The position numbers were made by a program, and so were the translations under genes. Below the pieces are notes generated by a model that did not search any database, was not told where the DNA came from, and saw nothing but the letters and a program-made list of their open reading frames with translations. A stretch of 42,020 nt of DNA, taken from positions 1-42,020 of the forward strand of contig JAKAAW010000004.1 of assembly GCA_021802105.1 (NCBI GenBank). The letters run 5' to 3'. Shown in pieces: positions 34,868-42,020 of this stretch; position 1 is the first letter of the stretch; each line of letters begins with the position of its first letter. The stretch is from Nanobdellota archaeon. GTDB taxonomy: Archaea; Nanobdellota; Nanobdellia; Parvarchaeales; Parvarchaeaceae.

Positions 34868-36195
34868 TAAAAATACAAGCATTTGGAGGATACAGTAAGA
34901 TAGGAAAGAGTATGACGGCTATCGATGTCGACGGCGAGATAATCTTAACGGATATGGGTGCTGATATAGAGAAACTCGTAGATTTTGAGGATGACAAGAG
35001 CATAATATCCGTTCATGATACGCCTGCTCTTATAGATAATGGAGTCATACCAAATGATGTTAAATTCTTCGAGGAAAACGGTAAGAAAGTTAAGGCGATA
35101 GTCCTGACCCACGGTCACCTAGACCACGTTTGGGGGGTGCCTTTCTTGGCGGCAAAGTACAAGTGCCCCGTGATAGCTACGCCATTCACGATAAAGGTTC
35201 TGGACAACCTTATGAAGAACTTTAGACAGAAAGGAATCAACACGGTCAGACTGAATACAGGCACGGAGTATAAGCTTTCAGAAAGCATAAGCGTAGAGCT
35301 TGTCAACATAACGCACTCGATACCGAACTCTGCGATGACAGTGATACATACAAAGTACGGCGCGATTGTTTATGCAAATGACTGGAAACTAGATGACACG
35401 CCCACTCTGGGACAAAAGCCGAACTACGCGAGGATGCAGGAGCTTGGAGACAAAGGGGTGCACACCCTTATCTTGGATTCGACCAACGTAGATCATGATG
35501 GATACACGTTCTCAGAGAGCGTCGTGAGAACGATGCTGGAAGACGTCATAAAGAAATCACTTAGCAACAAGACGATTTTTATAACCACCTTCTCATCCCA
35601 TATAGCTAGGATAAAGAACATAGTAGAGATAAGTAGGAAGTCGGACAGGCAGGTCCTGATATTTGGAAGGAGCATGGCGATGTATATCGGTGCGGCTATT
35701 GAAGCTAATATAATAGAGAAATCAAAATTGCCTGAAGTCATAACTGGTCGGACAAAAATAAATGATATACTTAGGTACGTCAGAGGTAAGCCGGGGAAGT
35801 ACGTGATATTATGTACAGGGCATCAAGGGGAGAAAGGCGCTTTTCTTGACAAGCTCGCTACGGGACAGTACGAATATAGGCTCGGAAGCGACGATGCAGT
35901 AATTTTTTCGTCAAGAGTAATCCCTACCACCCTTAATATAGCGAACAGAAGCATCCTTCAAACTGCTCTTGAAAAGTTAAATGTAAACATAGCCGACAAC
36001 GTGCACGTATCTGGACACGGTTCCAAGAACGATTATAAGCTAATGATAAAGATGTTAAGGCCTAAGCACCTTATACCATCACACGGTGGCATGGACAAGA
36101 TAAGCGTTGCCATAGATGTTGCAAGGGATTTGGGGTACGAACTCAACAAGACATCGCACATCCTGCTAGACGGTCAGGAACTGTCGCTAGAGTGA
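34864..36195 (+). CDS. rnj: ribonuclease J (beta-CASP metallo-beta-lactamase)
   Basis: LTHGHLDHVWGVPFLAAKY; YANDWKLDDTPTLG; SGHGSKNDYKLMIKMLRPKHLIPSHGG. Confidence 0.9.
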   Translation: MIKIQAFGGYSKIGKSMTAIDVDGEIILTDMGADIEKLVDFEDDKSIISVHDTPALIDNGVIPNDVKFFEENGKKVKAIVLTHGHLDHVWGVPFLAAKYKCPVIATPFTIKVLDNLMKNFRQKGINTVRLNTGTEYKLSESISVELVNITHSIPNSAMTVIHTKYGAIVYANDWKLDDTPTLGQKPNYARMQELGDKGVHTLILDSTNVDHDGYTFSESVVRTMLEDVIKKSLSNKTIFITTFSSHIARIKNIVEISRKSDRQVLIFGRSMAMYIGAAIEANIIEKSKLPEVITGRTKINDILRYVRGKPGKYVILCTGHQGEKGAFLDKLATGQYEYRLGSDDAVIFSSRVIPTTLNIANRSILQTALEKLNVNIADNVHVSGHGSKNDYKLMIKMLRPKHLIPSHGGMDKISVAIDVARDLGYELNKTSHILLDGQELSLE

Positions 36196-36231
36196 ATTGC
36201 GGAAATATTTAATATAGGAGGAACCTACTCT

Positions 36232-38589
36232 TTGATTATGGATGATAGTACGGATGGTTTTTTGGCCCAGTCAAAAATCTGGAACAGGGACATCGAGAAG
36301 AAGACCATAGAAGTGATGGGAAAGAGGGCATATGGCTTTGATAAGTCGTCTGATCTTAATACTTTCTCCATGGACACCCCTCCCCCGTATGCATCCGGAA
36401 GACCATGGCACCTGGGCGCAGTTGCCCAGTATTCTCAGATAGACGCGATAGCTAGGTCCTCTAGAATGTTTGGAAACCAGGTTCTTTTTCCTGTCGGTAT
36501 AGACAGGAACGGGATACCGGTCGAGCGTTATACCGAAAAAAAGTACAATATAAGCATGAGAAGTACAGACCGAGAGAAATTCTTAGGCATGTGCAGAACG
36601 GCTTTGGACGACCTCGAGAAGGAAATGCTCGCCCTTCTGGACACCATAGGCTATTCCGCCGATTTTAGCAGACTCTACAGGACGGATAGCGACGACTACA
36701 GGGCATTCACGCAGGCCACATTCATACAGCAGTGGAACGCAAAGAACATATACAAAGGTACAAGACCTAGCAATTATTGCGTGGGTTGCGGTACGACGAT
36801 AGCCGATGCCGAGATAGAATATTCAGATCTATCTTCAAAATTAACTTACATAAGATTCAAACTGAAAGGGTCCGACAAGACAATAACCATAGCAACAACC
36901 AGACCAGAACTTTTGGGTGCGTGTGCTGCGATAATGGTTAATCCCAACGACGATAGGCATAAAGAGATGATAGGCAAGAAAGCCATAGTTCCCATCTATG
37001 ATCTGGAGGTAGAAATAATCCCACACGAATCAGCGAAACCGGAATTCGGAAGCGGTGCTGTGATGATATGTTCCTATGGTGACTATAACGATGTTCTACT
37101 TTTTAGAGATCTTAGCTTAAAAGAGAGGATACTTGTAGACACTTTCGGGAAAATGAACGAAAATGCTGGTAATGAGATCCTTGGACTTAAAGTAAAAGAT
37201 GCCCGCTCAAAGATAGTTTCAATGCTCGAAGAGAGCGGCCTTGTAGAAAAATCTGAAGATGTAAGTCATAGAACTCCTATATGTGAGAGGAGCAAAACGC
37301 CCATAGAGATCATACCAATGGAAGAGTATTTCCTGAAAACCGTCGATGATAAGGAGCGCCTTATGGAAATAGCAAAGAATATAGAGTTCATACCATATCA
37401 GCACAGACAGATACTTATAAACTGGATAAATGTGGCTTCGGACTGGCCTATATCAAGGAGGAGATTCTATGGCACGGAGATACCTATATGGTACTGTGAT
37501 AAGTGCAGTGAGCCGTATGTCCCCCCGCCGGGAAAATATTACAAACCTTGGAAGGAAGCCCCGCCTAGCTCGGCGACTTGCTCATCCTGTGGAGGGAAAA
37601 GCTTCAGGGGAGATGATAGGACATTTGATACGTGGATGGATTCGAGCGTAAGTGCTTTATACGTCAGCGGTTACGGCAGAGACGAAGAGCTGTTCAAAAA
37701 GACTTATCCAATTACAGTAAGGACGCAGGGTGTCGACATAATCAGGACATGGATGTACTACAGCATAGTGAGATGCTCGCAGCTGTCCGGAAATGCCCCT
37801 TGGAAAAAAGCATGGGTAGGGGGTATGGGCCTGGACGAGCATGGGGTCAAAATGAGCAAGAGCAAGGGCAATGTTGTAGATCCTTCCCCTCTTATGGACA
37901 GGTATGGTGTCGATGCGTTCAGGTTCTGGGCAGCATCTGAGGCCTCGATAGGCAGTAATTTCTCCTACTCTGAGAGCAAACTTGCCGGCTCACAGAAATT
38001 CCTCACCAAACTACTAAACTTGTCAAAGCTGATACACGCGCTTGGCAAGCCCGTACATGACATTGGGTATGACGACTTGATGCCTGCAGATAAATGGATA
38101 ATGGGAGAGTTCTCTGCTCTCGTTAAGGACGCTGTGTCTGGTTACAAGGAGCTTAACTTCTTCATCCCATCTAACAGGATACGCAACTTCGTTTGGTCGG
38201 TTTTCGCACCTCATTACGCTGAAATGGTCAAGGCCAGGGCGTACGGTAATGGTTTTTCTGATAAACAGAAAAATGCTGCAGTCTACACGCTTAACCACGT
38301 TTTGGATGGAGTCCTTTTGCTGACTGCACCTATATGTCCTTTTATAACGGAGGCATTGTGGTCGGAATCGCACGGGACCGGTGAATCCGTACACTCCAAG
38401 ACCTTCCCCGCACTTGGCAGATCAGAGGAAAGATACATGCTGGGAGACGCACTAGTAAAATTCAACAGCATGGTATGGGCGGAGAAAAAAGATAAAGGAA
38501 TGTCTCTCAGAGACAGCATATCTATAGCTATACCTGATGAGCTAAAGGAAATGTCTGACGACCTTAGAGCTATGCACAACATAAAGTGA
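36232..38589 (+). CDS. valS: valyl-tRNA synthetase
   Basis: TPPPYASGRPWHLGA (HIGH-type), INWINVASDWPISRRRFYGTEIPIWYC, KMSKSKGNVVDP; paired CxxC zinc sites. Confidence 0.93.
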   Translation: MIMDDSTDGFLAQSKIWNRDIEKKTIEVMGKRAYGFDKSSDLNTFSMDTPPPYASGRPWHLGAVAQYSQIDAIARSSRMFGNQVLFPVGIDRNGIPVERYTEKKYNISMRSTDREKFLGMCRTALDDLEKEMLALLDTIGYSADFSRLYRTDSDDYRAFTQATFIQQWNAKNIYKGTRPSNYCVGCGTTIADAEIEYSDLSSKLTYIRFKLKGSDKTITIATTRPELLGACAAIMVNPNDDRHKEMIGKKAIVPIYDLEVEIIPHESAKPEFGSGAVMICSYGDYNDVLLFRDLSLKERILVDTFGKMNENAGNEILGLKVKDARSKIVSMLEESGLVEKSEDVSHRTPICERSKTPIEIIPMEEYFLKTVDDKERLMEIAKNIEFIPYQHRQILINWINVASDWPISRRRFYGTEIPIWYCDKCSEPYVPPPGKYYKPWKEAPPSSATCSSCGGKSFRGDDRTFDTWMDSSVSALYVSGYGRDEELFKKTYPITVRTQGVDIIRTWMYYSIVRCSQLSGNAPWKKAWVGGMGLDEHGVKMSKSKGNVVDPSPLMDRYGVDAFRFWAASEASIGSNFSYSESKLAGSQKFLTKLLNLSKLIHALGKPVHDIGYDDLMPADKWIMGEFSALVKDAVSGYKELNFFIPSNRIRNFVWSVFAPHYAEMVKARAYGNGFSDKQKNAAVYTLNHVLDGVLLLTAPICPFITEALWSESHGTGESVHSKTFPALGRSEERYMLGDALVKFNSMVWAEKKDKGMSLRDSISIAIPDELKEMSDDLRAMHNIK

Positions 38590-38590
38590 T

Positions 38591-38797
38591 ATGGTAAAAA
38601 TAACCGTAAAGAACATAAACTTCGGGGAAAAGGAGATAGAGCTGGAGAGCAGTAAAGTGAGCGAACTCATAAACAAGTTAGGCACTAATGATGATGCTTC
38701 TATTTTTGTAGGAGACGACGGCGAGATATACACCAAGGACATTAAACTGCGTGACGGGTCTATAGTAAACATGATAGAAGTCTTCTCTGGAGGGTAA
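38591..38797 (+). CDS. ThiS/MoaD-like ubiquitin-fold sulfur carrier
   Basis: 68 aa, beta-grasp pattern, ends ...VFSGG (C-terminal GG). Confidence 0.83.
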   Translation: MVKITVKNINFGEKEIELESSKVSELINKLGTNDDASIFVGDDGEIYTKDIKLRDGSIVNMIEVFSGG

Positions 38798-38799
38798 CC

Positions 38800-39711
38800 A
38801 TGGAGTGTCAGGTGTGCGAGAAAACAGCGGTCATAAGCACGTCCAACGGAACATTCTGTTCTGAGCATTTTAAGGACAATTTTGAGAGGACCACTCTGGA
38901 TACTATAAAAAAATATAATCTTATCAGAGAAGGAGAAGTCATAGGGGTGGCCAATTCCGGCGGAAAGGACTCCCTCTCCTTGCTTTACATAATCTCGAAA
39001 CATTTCTCGAAGACAAATCGTATAATCTCCATAACTATAGACGAGGGGATAAAAGGTTACAGGGACAAGACCATAGAGACGATGAAGAAATACTGCAGTG
39101 AATGGGGAGTCAAGTATAAGATATACAGCTACAAAGACTTTGCAGGGCTTGGTATGGATAGCATAGTCAAGGTTCAGAAAGGCATCCCGTGTGCTGCGTG
39201 CGGCGTACTCAGAAGGCATCTTCTAAATGCAGGTGCGCTCGAATCCGGCGTTAACAAGTTATGCACTGCCCATAATATGGATGATGAGGCGGAGAGCGTT
39301 TTGATGAACGTTTTCCAGAATGATTTCGAAAAATTAGTGCGCTCGGGACCAGTATCCGGTATCTCGTCAAATGATGGGTTTATACCCAGGGTTAAGCCGT
39401 TCATATTTATTAGTGAAAAGGAAACGATGCTTTTCTCTATTTTGAACGGTATAGAAGCGTTGCACACTGCTTGTCCATATTCAGGTTTTGGTTTTAGAGG
39501 GATTATGGCACGAAGAGTAAAGCAGCTAGAAACGAAAATACCGGGTTCTAAAAAGAGACTGGTCAAAGCCGCTATAAGGATAAGAGTGCTTGGATCAGGA
39601 TCAACAGCGGGAAGGCTCGTCAAGTGCTTGATGTGCGGCTCTCCAACTCCAGAAGATGTGTGCGAGGCGTGCAGGATAAAAGAAAGGCTATCAGGAGTTA
39701 TAGAAACGTGA
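38800..39711 (+). CDS. TtuA/Ncs6-like tRNA 2-thiolation ATPase
   Basis: CQVC...GVANSGGKDSLSLLYI PP-loop, GIPCAACGVLRRHLLN, TAHNMDDEAESVLMN, C-terminal CLMCGSPTPEDVCEAC zinc motif. Confidence 0.9.
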   Translation: MECQVCEKTAVISTSNGTFCSEHFKDNFERTTLDTIKKYNLIREGEVIGVANSGGKDSLSLLYIISKHFSKTNRIISITIDEGIKGYRDKTIETMKKYCSEWGVKYKIYSYKDFAGLGMDSIVKVQKGIPCAACGVLRRHLLNAGALESGVNKLCTAHNMDDEAESVLMNVFQNDFEKLVRSGPVSGISSNDGFIPRVKPFIFISEKETMLFSILNGIEALHTACPYSGFGFRGIMARRVKQLETKIPGSKKRLVKAAIRIRVLGSGSTAGRLVKCLMCGSPTPEDVCEACRIKERLSGVIET

Positions 39712-39767
39712 TACCATCTCACTAATAACAAATCTTTAAATATCAAAAACTGCATCAATAAAACATT

Positions 39768-41030
39768 ATGCAGAACTCTGAGTCCAATGTAGAGGTCTCT
39801 CAAGATTATGGTGCGTATTCAAAAAATATAAGCGATTTTAACAAGAGACTCAACGATACGCTTAACGATATATACAGGCGAATAAACGCACTTGCGGAGA
39901 GTATATCAGACATAGACGCGTCTAGACGGGACAACATAGATCCAGTTTACATCAGAAAGATAGATTCTAAGGTAGAGAAACTATCATCTGATCTTAACGA
40001 CGTAATATCTAATTTCAACTCTGCAGTCGATAAGATGAACGATAACTACAAGGACGCTTCGTCGAAAATAAATAAAATAAGCTCGTCAATGGACCAGCTA
40101 TCTGTAAATTCAAGATCGCTCTTGTCTGACATGAACAAGAGCATAAGTAGCTTCAACATGACTTCAGAAAAGATAAATAGGGATATTGACATAAACGCAA
40201 AGAAGATAGAGGATATAAGGGGAAGCATAGATAAATTCTCAGAAACCACCAAATCGGAGATAAACGAACTGAGTTCCGCTGACAATGAACTTACCAGTAA
40301 GCTTAACAAGCTGTCGGAGACTCTTTACTCTGGCATACCAAATATAAACCGGCTCATAGATGATCTGAATCAGTTGAAAAAATCCACCTCAAATATAAAT
40401 TCCCGTTTCGAGACCATTACAAACAGCACGAACTCATTGTCAGTAGAGACGAATAGCCTTAATCTCAAGCTTGATACGCTGAGCAAGGAGTTCCAGAACA
40501 TACAATCTAGTGTATCAGACACGCAGAAGCACGTTATGGATTTCATAAACATAGCTAGATCATCCATAGCAAATGTGAGTACATATAACCCGGAGACTCT
40601 CAATGTAGAAATAAGCAAGACAAGAGATAAGACCGATTCGTTAGAAAACCAGATGTCTGACACCGCATCGCGCATAGAAAAACTGCAGTCATCGTTGTCT
40701 TCGGTAAACGGGAAGATATCCGAGTTGTCTGTGGTAAAGAACGCATCAAAACTGTTCGAGAATGTACAGAAGCTGTCGGACACCATAGAAGACGTGGAGA
40801 ACAGGATAAACGCAAAAGCATCCAAGATAGAAGTCATATTCAATGAGATGAACAGCCAAATGAACCGCTTTGTTGATATTTCGGACCGATTGAATGAACT
40901 GTCAAAAAGATTCAATGAGACCGACTCTGAGATAGGAAAGGTTAAGGGCAATATGCCTATGTTCGCCACAAAAGACGACATACTCGATATACACCGTAAA
41001 CTCGATCAGATTTCTAAACCTCAGAACTGA
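39768..41030 (+). CDS. long coiled-coil protein (420 aa)
   Basis: Repetitive heptad-like pattern throughout (e.g. DKMNDNYKDASSKINKISSSMDQLSVNSRSLLSDMNKSISS), no TM segment. Confidence 0.7.
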   Translation: MQNSESNVEVSQDYGAYSKNISDFNKRLNDTLNDIYRRINALAESISDIDASRRDNIDPVYIRKIDSKVEKLSSDLNDVISNFNSAVDKMNDNYKDASSKINKISSSMDQLSVNSRSLLSDMNKSISSFNMTSEKINRDIDINAKKIEDIRGSIDKFSETTKSEINELSSADNELTSKLNKLSETLYSGIPNINRLIDDLNQLKKSTSNINSRFETITNSTNSLSVETNSLNLKLDTLSKEFQNIQSSVSDTQKHVMDFINIARSSIANVSTYNPETLNVEISKTRDKTDSLENQMSDTASRIEKLQSSLSSVNGKISELSVVKNASKLFENVQKLSDTIEDVENRINAKASKIEVIFNEMNSQMNRFVDISDRLNELSKRFNETDSEIGKVKGNMPMFATKDDILDIHRKLDQISKPQN

Positions 41031-41037
41031 AACCTTT

Positions 41038-41508
41038 ATGGAAGAAAACGGCGGGAAAATAAGGAAAAGGTTGTATAAAGATATACCGCTGGCTGGCATA
41101 AGCCTTAGCGAGTTTGAGAGGCCTGGCAACGATTATTTCACAAACCTTAGAAGGTTCTGCATATCTATAGGAGTAATAAGTCCCGGCGAGAGTAGGGTCG
41201 GCATAGTGCACATATTAGACGTATTGCTCAAGGCAAGGAAGGGCCACCCACACGGTCTAGACAGCTATTCTATCGTAAAGGAACTCTACAAAACCGACGT
41301 CAAGATAGTTTACGCAAATATATTAAGGGATGTTAGGAAGCTGATTGAAGTAGGCTTGGTCGAGAAACGCGACAGTAAGTATAGGATAAAGGAGAACCTG
41401 AATCTTAACGAGATACTGAACTCATTTATAAAACCATACATAGTGGACAGGATATTGAAGCGCGTTTCGGAATACGCGATAAAATTGGATGATCAGATAA
41501 ACAAGTAG
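41038..41508 (+). CDS. winged-helix-like DNA-binding protein candidate
   Basis: HPHGLDSYSIVKELYKTDVKIVYANILRDVRKLIEVGLVEKRDSKYRIKENL: wHTH pattern. Confidence 0.6.
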   Translation: MEENGGKIRKRLYKDIPLAGISLSEFERPGNDYFTNLRRFCISIGVISPGESRVGIVHILDVLLKARKGHPHGLDSYSIVKELYKTDVKIVYANILRDVRKLIEVGLVEKRDSKYRIKENLNLNEILNSFIKPYIVDRILKRVSEYAIKLDDQINK

Positions 41509-41511
41509 TAA

Positions 41512-41787
41512 TCAGATCTCTGACACTAATTTATATATCCTCTTACCGTTTGTTGTCAGCTTTAGTAGTTTCTTGTGCGATGTCCCGTTAGAGGTTATTA
41601 TGCCAAGTTCTATCATTTTCTTGATAAGTTTTATTATGTATGCGTAGCTGCAGTCTATTCTCTTGGCAGCCATCGCAGAGTACATATTGCCATCATTTGA
41701 GGCTATCATCTTCAGAAGGATAAATGGTTTTTCATGTAGGAACAATCTTCTTATCGCCTTATTTGGATTGACCTCCCTGTTATGCAT
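41512..41787 (-). CDS. MarR-like winged-helix transcription regulator
   Basis: LLKMIASNDGNMYSAMAAKRIDCSYAYIIKLIKKMIELGIITSNGTSHKKLLKLTTNGKRIYKLV. Confidence 0.7.
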   Translation of the reverse strand: MHNREVNPNKAIRRLFLHEKPFILLKMIASNDGNMYSAMAAKRIDCSYAYIIKLIKKMIELGIITSNGTSHKKLLKLTTNGKRIYKLVSEI

Positions 41788-42020
41788 ACACTCAGTAATG
41801 TTATATCCTATTTATAACTTTAACAATCGTCTGCGCAGTTGTTTTTTATCTAAATAGGCACGCAACACAATCTGCATATATTAGGAATGTAATGATTTTA
41901 TCTCAAATAAATTGGACTGTTTATTGAAGTTTTTATAGAAGCTTATAAATTTGTGTTACACACCCCTTAAGATTTTATCTTTTATCGCCTAGAATGGTAT
42001 AGTATGCATTATCCTTATCT

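Noticed and set aside
38542-39219. 225-aa minus-strand ORF
   Set aside because: Antisense to valS end, ThiS-like and TtuA-like genes; no motif.
39174-39803. 209-aa minus-strand ORF
   Set aside because: Antisense to the TtuA-like gene; shadow composition.
40370-40981. 203-aa minus-strand ORF
   Set aside because: Antisense to the coiled-coil gene; its Ser/Phe-rich composition mirrors the repetitive sense strand.
1-42020. IS elements, transposases, integrases or prophage genes
   Set aside because: No transposase/integrase motif or terminal repeats recognised on either strand.

Overview
The window reads as archaeal chromosomal DNA with compact gene spacing and short intergenic regions. The gene complement (eukaryote-like ribosomal proteins, TFB, aIF5B, intron-bearing tRNA-Tyr, archaeal SRP RNA, Trm1, archaeal TyrRS) and the many class-III-like or pilin-like small membrane proteins suggest a DPANN lineage, possibly Micrarchaeota-like; that placement is inference. 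Most of the window is informational housekeeping: L7Ae-S28e-L24e, TyrRS, GluRS, ValRS, NDK, aIF5B, TFB, Trm1, L35Ae, uS2, enolase, RNase J, and a TtuA-like/ThiS-like pair. The strongest accessory candidate is about 20.9-27.7 kb. On the minus strand it holds a Roadblock/LC7 protein, a fusion of a degenerate KaiC/RecA-like domain to a Ras-like small GTPase, a second KaiC-like protein without a Walker A, an unknown protein and two pilin-like proteins. On the facing plus strand is a 580-aa orphan followed by four translationally packed micro-ORFs (48-58 aa) with KG-type class-III-like N-termini. A second notable signal is a cluster of four AAACTACA boxes spaced about 20 bp apart, one of them inverted, upstream of a DUF211-VIT1/CCC1-like pair. 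All family calls come from reading motifs by eye; no database search was run.
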